Below, piece by piece: positions 17,350 through 26,514 of a stretch of 64,000 bases of DNA. Made by a program: the position numbers and the translations under genes. Below the pieces are notes generated by a model that saw only the letters and a program-made list of their open reading frames with translations, had not been told where the DNA came from and ran no database searches. Each line of letters starts with the position of its first letter. Within the stretch, counting starts at the first letter, position 1. Source of the stretch: Nostoc sp. 106C (GTDB lineage: Bacteria; Cyanobacteriota; Cyanobacteriia; Cyanobacteriales; Nostocaceae); NCBI RefSeq assembly GCF_002154725.1, contig NZ_MTAW01000013.1, positions 25,155 through 89,154 on the forward strand, given 5' to 3'.

Positions 17350-19566
17350 ATGAGTACCGATTTTGTCCCCCAACCGCAGAACGACGATCGCTTTCTAGAA
17401 GAAGCGATCGATCTGTTACTGTTCTTGGAGCAGGAGTTGCCTAACTATACAAAAGACAGTAACCCTGGTACAGCTTTGGCTCTCATGGAAGCTGCTGGCT
17501 CTCTGCATTCTATTGCCATAGCAGCCGAGCTAGATACGATTGCTATAGTTGCGGCTGCACTAGAAGAGATTTTTCAGCTTTTGTATCAGTATCGAGCAAC
17601 TATTGACGGCACAATCGCCTCTTTGTTGTCGGAAGGATTAGACTGCCTACAAATGCTGCTGATGGCATTTTTAACAGCCTCGAAAATTGACGAAGTAGAA
17701 ATTCTTGAGCGCATGTCTGCTATTGTTGCTCGTCTGCAAGCAGAGTTTGGCGATTCCCAGGAAACAAACCTTGAGACATCGGGACATCAACCAGTTATTC
17801 AGTTTGGCGATTCCTTGGCCGAGGTAGAATCTTCTGCGGCTCTACCAGAGCAAGTTATAGTTAAAAACCAGGAAAGTCTTGACAGAGAACTAGTAAGTGA
17901 AACCAAACATGACCTTAGTAGCTTTGGTCAGGTAAATACTGAGCAGCTTCCCGTTAAGGTAGGAGAACTAGCAAACCTAGAGGAGGGAGATTTTCAGGCT
18001 TGGTTGGGAGATTTTTTCCTGCCTGCTGAGACATCTGAAGCATCCCTAGTTAAATCTTCGAGCGATCGCCATACACTTTCTTTGCAAGAATCCATTCCCA
18101 TCGTTGTTGCAACCAGTATTCCAGCCGCCACACCCATTAATATTGAACATCTCGAACAACTAAACGCACTGATTGCAACATTACTAATTAACTATAATCA
18201 GCAAGCTTGTCAGGAAGAACAACAGCAACATACGATTGGGCAGTTGCTCCGACAAGTTAAACGATTACAACGCCTGTTGGACAATCTACAGGAATGGTCA
18301 GGACGTTTAGCAGCAATTTCAGATACCCTTTCCCCTCTAGCCGCTTCTCGCTCTGGGCAATTGTACAGTACTCTGCAATCTGTTTTAGCCCAAGCATCTC
18401 AGGTGGCATCAACTGTTCATTCCCTGAATAACGATCGTTACCAACTCAAACAGGAACTCATACAGCAAGAAAATTTACTTAATCGTTCTGCCGATTTAGT
18501 CAAAAAAGTTACAACTATTCCTTTAAAAGAAGCCTTAGAACCCTTGCATCGGCTTTGGTCTCAGTTACAAGCTCTACAAGATAAGTCGGCTAGACTACAT
18601 TTACAAATTAGCGATATCCAAGTCGATCGGGCGTTAAGCGATCGCCTCCGTGTCCTGCTGTTGCATATAAGTTGCTATCTGCTAGAGCAAAGTATAGAGT
18701 CTTGCCAAACACGCCAACAACTAGGTAAAAATAGCAACGGTATTATCGAAATTCAAGTTTACCAGCAGGGAAATCAACTAATTATTGATGGCTGTGATGA
18801 TGGCGCAGGACTTAACTTATCTCAAATCTATCAACAGGCTTTAGCTCAAGGATTCGCCCTGACAAAACCAGGGGATATCCTACAAGTGAGCGAGCTGATA
18901 CTTGAACCAGAGGTTTCATCTGTTTTGTGCGATCGTGCTGCCTTAGAGTTAGGAGCAGAATTAACTGAAGTTTGCAAGCAATTAACAGCTATTCAAGGAA
19001 GAATAGTATTGAAGTCTAAAGCTGGACATGGTACAGCCTTCTCCCTCCAAATTCCTCTAGATCAAAAAATTGCTCAACTTATCGTCTGCCAAGCCAACTC
19101 CAGAGTTTATGCATTTGTTGCCGATTCCGTAGAGCAGATTTGTCTATCCCAGTCCGAACAAATTCTCCAAACTCAAGCGGGACGTATGTTATTTTTGCAG
19201 TCTTCTGGCAGCTTTGGTGGCTTCCTTAGTGGCGATCGCGAGCATCCAACAACAGAAATGCTCGTTCCTATCCACTTATTGACTGATGTGCTGATTTGTC
19301 CTAATCGCCTTCCCACCCCAGTTACCACTTACAGTACAGATACACTAAATGATTTCAAGCAGAATAAGCCGTTATTAGTATTTCGTTACTTGAACAAACG
19401 ATGTGCTTTAGAAGTAGATTGCATTATCGGCAAGCAATCCTCTGCAATCCATCCTCTAGGGGAAACAACCCCAGTTGCTCCTTATATCCTAGGAACTAGC
19501 CTTCTTGCTAATAGGCAACTTAGCCTTGTTTTGGATGGTCGCCTTTTCACAAAATCTCTAACTTAA
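17350..19566 (+). CDS. CheA-like protein, probably an inactive pseudokinase
   Basis: A 738-residue protein that aligns with the cheA product along its length but lacks the receiver domain. In the Hpt-like region SAHTLKGSAAS is replaced by AAGSLHSIAIA, so the phosphoacceptor His is gone. In the ATPase region the N-box HMIRNAFDHGIE is replaced by HISCYLLEQSIE, losing the Asn that binds Mg-ATP, while DDGAGLN and the C-terminal GHGTAFSLQIPL block remain. A CheW-like domain (about 560-735) is kept. It is probably a structural partner or decoy in the array. The open frame and normal codon use argue against a pseudogene. Confidence 0.85.
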   Translation: MSTDFVPQPQNDDRFLEEAIDLLLFLEQELPNYTKDSNPGTALALMEAAGSLHSIAIAAELDTIAIVAAALEEIFQLLYQYRATIDGTIASLLSEGLDCLQMLLMAFLTASKIDEVEILERMSAIVARLQAEFGDSQETNLETSGHQPVIQFGDSLAEVESSAALPEQVIVKNQESLDRELVSETKHDLSSFGQVNTEQLPVKVGELANLEEGDFQAWLGDFFLPAETSEASLVKSSSDRHTLSLQESIPIVVATSIPAATPINIEHLEQLNALIATLLINYNQQACQEEQQQHTIGQLLRQVKRLQRLLDNLQEWSGRLAAISDTLSPLAASRSGQLYSTLQSVLAQASQVASTVHSLNNDRYQLKQELIQQENLLNRSADLVKKVTTIPLKEALEPLHRLWSQLQALQDKSARLHLQISDIQVDRALSDRLRVLLLHISCYLLEQSIESCQTRQQLGKNSNGIIEIQVYQQGNQLIIDGCDDGAGLNLSQIYQQALAQGFALTKPGDILQVSELILEPEVSSVLCDRAALELGAELTEVCKQLTAIQGRIVLKSKAGHGTAFSLQIPLDQKIAQLIVCQANSRVYAFVADSVEQICLSQSEQILQTQAGRMLFLQSSGSFGGFLSGDREHPTTEMLVPIHLLTDVLICPNRLPTPVTTYSTDTLNDFKQNKPLLVFRYLNKRCALEVDCIIGKQSSAIHPLGETTPVAPYILGTSLLANRQLSLVLDGRLFTKSLT

Positions 19567-19709
19567 ACTGTATTGATATTTAACCTCAATTAAAGGATTT
19601 TCAAGCAATAAAATCAGCAGTTAAGTTGATCCGCCTTTAATACCAATTCTGTATGAAGATGCGCCAAATTACGACAAACTTATAAATGGGTGCATTGACT
19701 AATTGTGTG

Positions 19710-19980
19710 ATGAGTCGTCCATTCCAAATCGAGATTTCACAAAACAAACAAGAATTGGAGAAAGCTCTCAGACATGCGACAACGGCAAACAGCAAAGAAA
19801 GATTGCAAATGCTTTATTGGCTAAAGAGTGGTCAACTCAGCAGCAGGCGATCGCTTGCAGAACGTTGAGGGCGCGATCAAGCAACCATAACTCGTTGGGT
19901 GAGAAAGTATAAAGATCGAGGAATTAGGGGGTTGCTTGAAGTCAAACATGCACCCGGAAAAGTTCCTCTGATCAGTGGTT
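19710..19980 (+). pseudogene. IS630-type transposase, N-terminal remnant
   Basis: From ATG 19710 the frame reads MSRPFQIEISQNKQELEKAL..., the helix-turn-helix start of IS630-family transposases. A TGA at 19866-19868 interrupts it, after which the same frame continues as GRDQATITRWVRKYKDRG to about 19980 and then loses similarity. The catalytic domain is absent, so this is a dead fragment. Confidence 0.75.
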
Positions 19981-20011
19981 CATACCATTTGATAAAAAAT
20001 ATGATGTGGAT

Positions 20012-20123
20012 GTAGTAGCGCGGCAAGTCTAAAATGTTGGGTTGAATCATCAGAGACTATTTTTATTGTTTGGGATTTTCTAGATTTTTTGAACCCAACG
20101 TTTTACGGTTGACGCGCTACTAC
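20012..20123. mobile_element. 112-bp MITE-like palindromic element
   Basis: Terminal inverted repeats of about 32 nt (GTAGTAGCGCGxCAA...GTTGGGTT on both sides) enclose about 48 nt of AT-rich DNA. It has no coding capacity. No clear target-site duplication was seen. It follows the IS630 remnant and overlaps the end of its frame. Confidence 0.65.
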
Positions 20124-20241
20124 GCATCTAAGCTGCTTAAAAGGCTTATTCTGTAATTATGTCGATATTCCCATATAACACGACATTAAAAAGGCGATCG
20201 TAGGCACAACCGAGCAAGGTATCCAGATTTTATATCGTTAC

Positions 20242-20631
20242 TCATCTAGAAATCCAAGCCTCTCGCTGTTGTCCCTGAATCAACTGTACAGTTCCAAACC
20301 TTTCCTCAATCTTGCGCGGCAGAGTGTATATGCCAAAGACGTAAACACAATCTTCTTCTGGTTGAGTTGTCAAAACACTTACTCTAGCTTTGTAATCTTG
20401 TAAACGCTCGATGAGAATAGATGCACAAATTTCAACATCTTCCATCAGATCATATACTTCCTTTGAAAAGGTGAATCTCTTCTCCAAACTGTTTACAATT
20501 TGGTTAATAATCTTTTGTTAAGGCAACGGATTGGTGAAGTGGTAAATGTATGTTCGGCAGCACTTTCCATCTTGTAGTTGCTCTAACTGAGGGATATTTC
20601 TCAAGCGGATCTGGCTTGGGTCATACTTCAT
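20242..20631 (-). pseudogene. Small unknown gene split by an in-frame TAA
   Basis: On the minus strand an ATG at 20631 opens a 37-codon frame (MKYDPSQIRLRNIPQLEQLQ...) that stops at TAA 20520-20518. The same frame then continues without another stop to 20242, including an 81-residue segment that could start at TTG 20487 (EKRFTFSKEVYDLMEDVEIC...). The simplest reading is one gene of about 129 codons broken by a CAA-to-TAA type change; the 81-residue part might still be made. The family is not recognised. It lies downstream of the gvpV-like gene on the same strand. Confidence 0.45.
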
Positions 20632-20737
20632 TTCGTTCCACCAGTAAAAAGAAAGTACTATCCCATGAATAACTTATTGAGATAACTGCGCCCGAGCAAG
20701 GAAGTTACGAAGAATAGGCAAGCTGAAATCTTAGTAC

Positions 20738-21022
20738 TTAGTATTCCAATGTTATGGTGTTGAATTTGGGTGTATTGTCCTCTAAGTCAGTATTTGCTTG
20801 CTGATGGGTGATGTTCTCTTCAGCAATGATTTGACTATTTAAAATAGCAAGACGCTGCTGAATCTGATGTCGGCGTGCTTCGAGTTTCTGTAATTCCTGC
20901 TCTAAACGCTCTTTTTCCAGCATCATTTTGTAAGCATTTAAGTAAACTCTTGCTTGCGAACGTTGAGGAGGCATTGAGCTAAGTTTGGCTTGAATTTGTC
21001 CGCGATTTGGAGTGCGATGCAT
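20738..21022 (-). CDS. Small coiled-coil protein, GvpV-like
   Basis: A 94-residue protein with a basic N terminus, a PPQRSQARVYLNAYKMMLEKERLEQEL core and a coiled coil (about residues 28-70). It resembles the small cyanobacterial protein called GvpV, found in gas-vesicle clusters with unknown exact role. It lies 45 bases downstream of the ArsA-type ATPase gene on the same strand, so the two are probably one unit. The GvpV name rests on memory of the motif and on gvp genes elsewhere in the window. Confidence 0.55.
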   Translation of the reverse strand: MHRTPNRGQIQAKLSSMPPQRSQARVYLNAYKMMLEKERLEQELQKLEARRHQIQQRLAILNSQIIAEENITHQQANTDLEDNTPKFNTITLEY

Positions 21023-21067
21023 AATAAATTTCTCTTTGGGTATGAAAGTATTTAGTCTAATTAGCCG

Positions 21068-22951
21068 TTAAAATAAACAGGCGGCGGCTGCTTGGATGCG
21101 TTCTAAAGGCTGAACTGAGCGAGGAAGCATTGGTAAGCGAACCATTGTCAAACCTGGAAAATCGCAATTAATGGTTGCTGTAGAAGTAAAGCGGTTGAGA
21201 ACAACGTAATTCTGGCTCACACCTATTTCTTGCAGAGATTTGAATAGGCGTTGTTGTTCGGCAAGTACACTAGCTTGGTTAAGTGTAACCCCAATAAACT
21301 CTGCTTGTTGTGGGTCTTTTAGCACTTTTTGGGCTTTGACTACGCGCTGTCGCAAAGTTCGTAAACGCCCCATAAACTCTGTACGACCAAGAACATTTTG
21401 ATACTTGATCCAGAGTTTGAAAATCCAAGCTAGCCAGTCTGACAGTGCAGTTGGCATTTCTAGAAAACGCAGAAGATGTCCTGTAGGAGCTGTGTCTAAA
21501 ATAATCAAGTCTTCTTCTTGTTGCTCTAGCAATTCCATTACTGTTAACAAGGAAAGCATTTCATCAATCCCTGGTAAAGCTTGCTCGACAATTTTGCGCC
21601 AAGCAACAGGAGCATAGGCCATTTCAATGGCTTCGCTTGTTTGGGTTTCGCCACTCATCATTTCGGCCAGTTCCCACAGGTAATCGGCTCTGAATCGATC
21701 GAGAATGCGATCGCTATCTACTTCCTGACCTCGAAGATTAGGAGTTATTTGATACGGTTCGTGTCCTAAACTCAAACCAAAGGCATCACCCAAGGAATGG
21801 GCTGGATCGATGGAAACCATGCGAATTTTGCGATCGCGATGTTGTTGAGCCATCGCCCAACCAATGGCAGCTGCTACTGTGGTCTTGCCTACTCCACCTT
21901 TACCGCCAATTAGTAACAGGCGACGACCTCTGGTGAGAAAATCTCCAAAGTTAGGAGGAATTGTTTCAGGCCATTGAACTGGGAGTAGATCGATAGGAGA
22001 TAGCGGTTCTAGCTGAGGAACATGAATTTGCTCGATCAGATGGCTGAGGGCTACAATCCCTAAAGGCTCTTTATCTTGCTGTGGCACGATAAAAATCGGC
22101 TTTTCGTTAGCAAGAGCCGTATACTGACCGATCAGCGGTTGTTGTTCTTGGTAACGATCTGGGTCAGTCGCACTAGCAAGGACTTGGTTGATAAACAATC
22201 CTCCGCAAGGCATCTGCATGATTTGTAAGGCTTCTAGAAATCGTTTTGACTCCAACCAACTCATTGGTTCAGCGATCGCAACTAACAAACAAGCTGTATG
22301 CTTAGGATCTTGAAGCAGACGACGACCTTGCGATAGTTCTGCTTTCAGAGTTTGCAAAAATTCGTCAGCGCGATCGCGTGTGTAGCTCCCAGCGAAGGTT
22401 TTGCTAATATACCGATGCTTTTCTTGAAACAGTTCCAGAGAGTGGAGGAAAGTGTCTAAAAAATCCATCAATCCAAACAAGTTGAGAGTATGACCGCTAG
22501 GAGCCATATCTACTACTACTCGATCTACCTGCTGCTCGTTAAAAAGACGTTGGATCTCTAACAAACCCATCAACTCGTCCAGTCCAGGCCAATTTAAATC
22601 CCAAACTGGATGCAAGTCTTCTCCTTCAACAAAACTACCCCGCTCCACTAAAAGTTCTAATACCTGACCGTAACGTTCTTTAAACTTTTGTAATAGAAGC
22701 TTTGCATCCAACGCTCTTACTCGTAGATTAGGTAGTTCCGCTATGGGACGAGGAATATCATCAACGCTAACTTGTAAGACATCTCCAAGAGAGTGAGCCG
22801 GATCGGTTGAGATTAAAAGAATTTGCTCGTTGACAAATTTCTGCGCCCAACGATATGCAAAGGTGCAGGAGATTGTTGTTTTTCCGACTCCACCTTTGCC
22901 GCTAAACATAGCAAGGTGTAGGTTATCAAAAAGTTCCATCCCGTTTGTCAT
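21068..22951 (-). CDS. Tandem-domain ArsA/GET3-type ATPase
   Basis: A 627-residue protein with two ArsA/GET3 halves. Each has the deviant Walker A GKGGVGKTT (residues about 18-26 and 352-360), a Switch I/A-loop DPAHSLGD, and a Switch II-type motif (DMAPSGHTL and DTAPTGHLL). ArsA energises arsenite export and GET3 targets tail-anchored proteins. No arsB, arsC or arsR is near and the metal-binding Cys arrangement of ArsA was not seen. The GvpV-like gene follows directly. A chaperone role in handling hydrophobic gas-vesicle or membrane proteins is plausible but inferred. Confidence 0.85.
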   Translation of the reverse strand: MTNGMELFDNLHLAMFSGKGGVGKTTISCTFAYRWAQKFVNEQILLISTDPAHSLGDVLQVSVDDIPRPIAELPNLRVRALDAKLLLQKFKERYGQVLELLVERGSFVEGEDLHPVWDLNWPGLDELMGLLEIQRLFNEQQVDRVVVDMAPSGHTLNLFGLMDFLDTFLHSLELFQEKHRYISKTFAGSYTRDRADEFLQTLKAELSQGRRLLQDPKHTACLLVAIAEPMSWLESKRFLEALQIMQMPCGGLFINQVLASATDPDRYQEQQPLIGQYTALANEKPIFIVPQQDKEPLGIVALSHLIEQIHVPQLEPLSPIDLLPVQWPETIPPNFGDFLTRGRRLLLIGGKGGVGKTTVAAAIGWAMAQQHRDRKIRMVSIDPAHSLGDAFGLSLGHEPYQITPNLRGQEVDSDRILDRFRADYLWELAEMMSGETQTSEAIEMAYAPVAWRKIVEQALPGIDEMLSLLTVMELLEQQEEDLIILDTAPTGHLLRFLEMPTALSDWLAWIFKLWIKYQNVLGRTEFMGRLRTLRQRVVKAQKVLKDPQQAEFIGVTLNQASVLAEQQRLFKSLQEIGVSQNYVVLNRFTSTATINCDFPGLTMVRLPMLPRSVQPLERIQAAAACLF

Positions 22952-23061
22952 TTAGGGCATTTTAGGATAAATTTACTACATATTTTTAAAATTAGCTTAA
23001 GTAATTTCGCTGAATAAAGATATTTAAAACTAGTGGTCTATCGCATTAATTCTGAGAGCTT

Positions 23062-23094
23062 AGATCCCCGACTTCTTCAAGAAGTCGGGGATCT
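23062..23094. repeat. 33-nt palindromic repeat, copy 2
   Basis: AGATCCCCGACTTCTT and its reverse complement, almost the same as 935-967. It lies in the divergent gap between the ArsA-type gene and the nSTAND-WD40 gene. Confidence 0.85.
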
Positions 23095-23210
23095 GACCAC
23101 CGCTAACTTTATTCGGTAATTAATTTTTTTGAGGTGCTTACAAAGATTAGCCGAAGAACTATAACTGAGGGAAAGATTTAGGCAGGGGTGTCCAAAGGTA
23201 AGGAGATAAG

Positions 23211-26200
23211 ATGGTTAACAGTTCTGAAGGCGATATAAATATTGGATCTCATGTCCAAGGTATTTCTGAATACAACTTGTTTTCTGACAGTAAGTCTGAG
23301 GACATTCATCGTCGTCCGCTTAAAATAGGCTCTCCCTACTTAGGACTAAAAACTTTTGAAATTCAAGATAAAGCCAAATTTTTTGGTCGGGAGAAGTGGA
23401 TTGCTAATCTCAGCGATCGCTTAAAACAAGATGATGTAATCTTGCTTTTGGGAGTAGCATACAGTGGCAAATCATCTTTGATTTTGGCAGGTTTAATTCC
23501 TTATTTAGGATCTCGTAAAAATTCCTTAATCACTATAACTTTTCAACCAAATAAAAATCCTTTTCAATCTCTTTACGAAAGTCTTAATTTTAACCAGGAA
23601 AAACAATCAAAAATAGCAGATAGCGGTCGAGAAATCAGAGAAGATACGCTAATTAAAATTGTCAGATTTATCAAACAAAATTATCAGTATGTTCTGATTT
23701 TTATTGACCAATTTGAAGAACTGTTTACGGAAACTCAAAAGCCGGAACGTGACAAATTTGTTGCTAGTCTCTTTGAACTAATTCAGCAGCAGGATAGCTC
23801 TGTCAAAATTGTTTTAACAATGCGATCTAATTTTTTGGATAGATTTAGTGAGTATACGCAACTTGCGAAGCTCCACGACCGCTATAGTTGTATTCTCACT
23901 AGAATGAGCGATGATGAATTAAAGTTAGCGATCGCTAAACCTGCTGCTAGAAATGGTGTGACTTTTGAACAAGGTCTAATTGAGCAAATTATTGATAATT
24001 TTCACCAACAAGATGATTCTTTACCATTTCTGGAATATGCTCTGGATTTACTGTGGAAAAGCGAAAATATTCAAAACCGGGTTCTGAAAATAAAGACTTA
24101 TAAAGAACTAAAAGAGCAAATATTTGGTTATTTAAGCAAACAAACTAATCAATTTATTCATCCTAATGTTGAATGGTACGATACTCATTTGAGAGAAAAG
24201 GAACAAGAGATTCAAAAGTTAAACCTTACACTGACTGAATTAAAATTGCGCGAGCAATCCGCTAGGGTTTTGAATTTACTGCCTGTCCAACCGCTAGAGG
24301 GTTTGGTGCTGGCAATTCAAACAATGGGTGAGAATCTAGACAAATACCCAAACCAGCTTTTAGCTTCTGTTTTGGGAAGCTTAAAGGAAGCAACGAACAC
24401 ACCTACAGAGGTAAATATCTTGCGCGGACACGAGCAAGAGGTTAATTGTCTAGCCTTTAGTCCTGATGGCAAGTTTATTGCCAGTGGCAGTAGTGATTCT
24501 ACGGTGTGCTTGTGGAATATTATTGGCAATCCCACTGCTGAATTTTTATTAGGGCACGAGCAAGAGGTGAATTGTCTAGCCTTTAGTCCTGATAGCAAGT
24601 TTATTGTTAGTGGCAGTATTGACGGAATTTTGTGTTTATGGGATCTACAAGGTAATCTCATTACTCAACCGTGGCAGGGACATGAGGAAGGAGTTATTTC
24701 CGTCGCCTTTAACTCAAATGGCAATTCCATTGTCAGTGTTGGTTTTGACGGAACAGTGTGTTTGTGGGATTTACAAGGTAACGCCATTACTCAACCTTGG
24801 CGCGGACATAAGGAAGGAATTATTTCCGTCGCCTTGAGTCCAAATGGCAATTCCATTATCAGTGTTGGTTTTGACGGAACGGTGTGTTTATGGGATTTAC
24901 AAGGTAACACCATCGCTCAACCCTGGCACAAACATGAGGCAAAAATTATTTGCGTCGCCTTTAGCCCCGATAGCAAGCTTATTGTCAGTGGTAGTAGTGA
25001 TTCTACAGTGCGATTGTGGGACATCCAAGGTAATCCCATTGGTCAACCTTGGCGCGGGCATGAAGGACGTGTAAATTCTGTAGCGTTTAGCCTTGATGGT
25101 AAGTTTATTATTAGTGGTAGCTGCGATCGCACAATACGCTTGTGGGATATTGACGGCAACCCCATAACTCAACCTTGGCGTGGACATGAAGGACAGATTA
25201 ATTCCCTAGCCTTTAGCCCCGATGGCAAGCTGATTATCAGTGGTGGCGATAAAACTGTGCGTTTGTGGGAGCTACATCAAATATTACAAGAACGGGTCAT
25301 CGGGCGATCGCAGCGCAAATATGAGAATTGGGTCAATTCTGTTGCCTTTAGCCCTAATGGCAAGTGGATTATCAGTGCCAGCAATGATTCGACAGTCCGC
25401 TTGTGGGATATTGACGGCAACCCCATCGGTCTACCTTGGCGCGGGCATGAAAAAGAAGTCAATTGTGTCGCCTTTAGCCCGGATGGCAAGTGGATTGTCA
25501 GTGCCAGCAATGATTCGACAGTCCGCTTGTGGGATACCAACGGCAACCCCATCGGTCAACCTTGGCGCGGGCATGAAAAAGAAGTCAATTGTGTCGCCTT
25601 TAGCCCGGATGGTAAGTGGATTATCAGTGCCAGCAATGATTCGACAGTCCGCTTGTGGGATACCAACGGCAACTCCATCGGTCAACCTTGGCGCGGGCAT
25701 GAAAAAGAAGTCAATTGTGTCGCCTTTAGCCCGGATGGCAACTGGATTGTCAGTGCCAGTAATGATTCGACAGTCCGCTTGTGGGATAGCAACGGCAACC
25801 CCATCGGTCAACCTTGGCGCGGACATGAGTATTGGGTAAATTCCGTAGCCTTTAGCGTTGATGGTAAACTGATTGCCAGTGGTAGCCTTGATGGAACAGT
25901 GCGTTTGTGGCGCTGTGGCTGGCAAGAGTGGTTGCAAGTTTGCTGCAACAGGTTACTTTACCATCCAGTCTTTCAAAATCCTAAAAATGGCAGTGATGTA
26001 GAAGTTGCCTACCAAACTTGTCAAAAATATGTATGGAATCCACAATGCTCTAAACAGTTGAACAACCAAGGTGCAGCAAAGCTAAAAGAGAAAGCTTATT
26101 CAGCAGCTTTAGAGGACTTCAACCAAGCAATTCAACTTAATTCGGAATCTACTTTTGCCTATTATAACCGGGGGCTTACCTACACCTACTTAAAAAAGTA

Positions 26201-26426
26201 TCAGGCAGCAATAGAGGATTTTGATAAAGTAGTTGCCGCAGTCCCAGCCTACGCTACTGCATATTACACTAAAGGAATTTGCCACGCCCAGCTAGGTAAT
26301 AACCAGGCAGCAGTTGAGAACGTTCATCAAGCTGCTGATTTATATCAACAACAAGGAAAAGAAGAAATGTATCAGAAGATGCTGCAATACCTATCTAAAT
26401 TGAAAGTATATAGCAATCCTAAATGA
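23211..26426 (+). CDS. nSTAND-WD40-TPR signalling ATPase
   Basis: A 1071-residue protein. After a short variable head, residues about 41-320 form an nSTAND1-type NTPase (SPYLGLKTFE, FFGRE, Walker A GVAYSGKSS at 81-89, Walker B VLIFIDQFEEL near 161-171). About 12 WD40 repeats cover residues about 400-905, and two or three TPR units (NQGAAKLKEKAYSAALEDFNQA) close the protein. Such proteins sense a ligand through the propeller and oligomerise. The start has a good AAGGAG site. It converges with the end of the CIS operon. The effector domain is not obvious; the head of about 40 residues or the TPRs may recruit a partner. Confidence 0.88.
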   Translation: MVNSSEGDINIGSHVQGISEYNLFSDSKSEDIHRRPLKIGSPYLGLKTFEIQDKAKFFGREKWIANLSDRLKQDDVILLLGVAYSGKSSLILAGLIPYLGSRKNSLITITFQPNKNPFQSLYESLNFNQEKQSKIADSGREIREDTLIKIVRFIKQNYQYVLIFIDQFEELFTETQKPERDKFVASLFELIQQQDSSVKIVLTMRSNFLDRFSEYTQLAKLHDRYSCILTRMSDDELKLAIAKPAARNGVTFEQGLIEQIIDNFHQQDDSLPFLEYALDLLWKSENIQNRVLKIKTYKELKEQIFGYLSKQTNQFIHPNVEWYDTHLREKEQEIQKLNLTLTELKLREQSARVLNLLPVQPLEGLVLAIQTMGENLDKYPNQLLASVLGSLKEATNTPTEVNILRGHEQEVNCLAFSPDGKFIASGSSDSTVCLWNIIGNPTAEFLLGHEQEVNCLAFSPDSKFIVSGSIDGILCLWDLQGNLITQPWQGHEEGVISVAFNSNGNSIVSVGFDGTVCLWDLQGNAITQPWRGHKEGIISVALSPNGNSIISVGFDGTVCLWDLQGNTIAQPWHKHEAKIICVAFSPDSKLIVSGSSDSTVRLWDIQGNPIGQPWRGHEGRVNSVAFSLDGKFIISGSCDRTIRLWDIDGNPITQPWRGHEGQINSLAFSPDGKLIISGGDKTVRLWELHQILQERVIGRSQRKYENWVNSVAFSPNGKWIISASNDSTVRLWDIDGNPIGLPWRGHEKEVNCVAFSPDGKWIVSASNDSTVRLWDTNGNPIGQPWRGHEKEVNCVAFSPDGKWIISASNDSTVRLWDTNGNSIGQPWRGHEKEVNCVAFSPDGNWIVSASNDSTVRLWDSNGNPIGQPWRGHEYWVNSVAFSVDGKLIASGSLDGTVRLWRCGWQEWLQVCCNRLLYHPVFQNPKNGSDVEVAYQTCQKYVWNPQCSKQLNNQGAAKLKEKAYSAALEDFNQAIQLNSESTFAYYNRGLTYTYLKKYQAAIEDFDKVVAAVPAYATAYYTKGICHAQLGNNQAAVENVHQAADLYQQQGKEEMYQKMLQYLSKLKVYSNPK
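25446..25823 (+). repeat. Near-identical 126-bp WD40-coding tandem repeats
   Basis: Three consecutive 42-codon units (RGHEKEVNCVAFSPDGKW type) differ by only a few bases, with a fourth, more diverged unit on each side. The pattern shows very recent duplication or gene conversion of propeller blades. Confidence 0.92.
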
Positions 26427-26514
26427 TTCATAAGAAAACACCATATTCATGGAGTTTAAGGAAGTCAAAAATTTGACAATTAAGCGACAATTCAAATAAA
26501 GCTTATACATCACC

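Noticed and set aside
21068..22951. Arsenite-efflux ATPase as the specific function
   Set aside because: No arsB, arsC, arsD or arsR nearby and no recognised arsenite-binding Cys set; only the ArsA/GET3 family is supported.
25240..25937. Long repetitive frames on both strands within the WD40 gene
   Set aside because: Shadows created by the 126-bp repeats; the WD40 frame has clear domain motifs.
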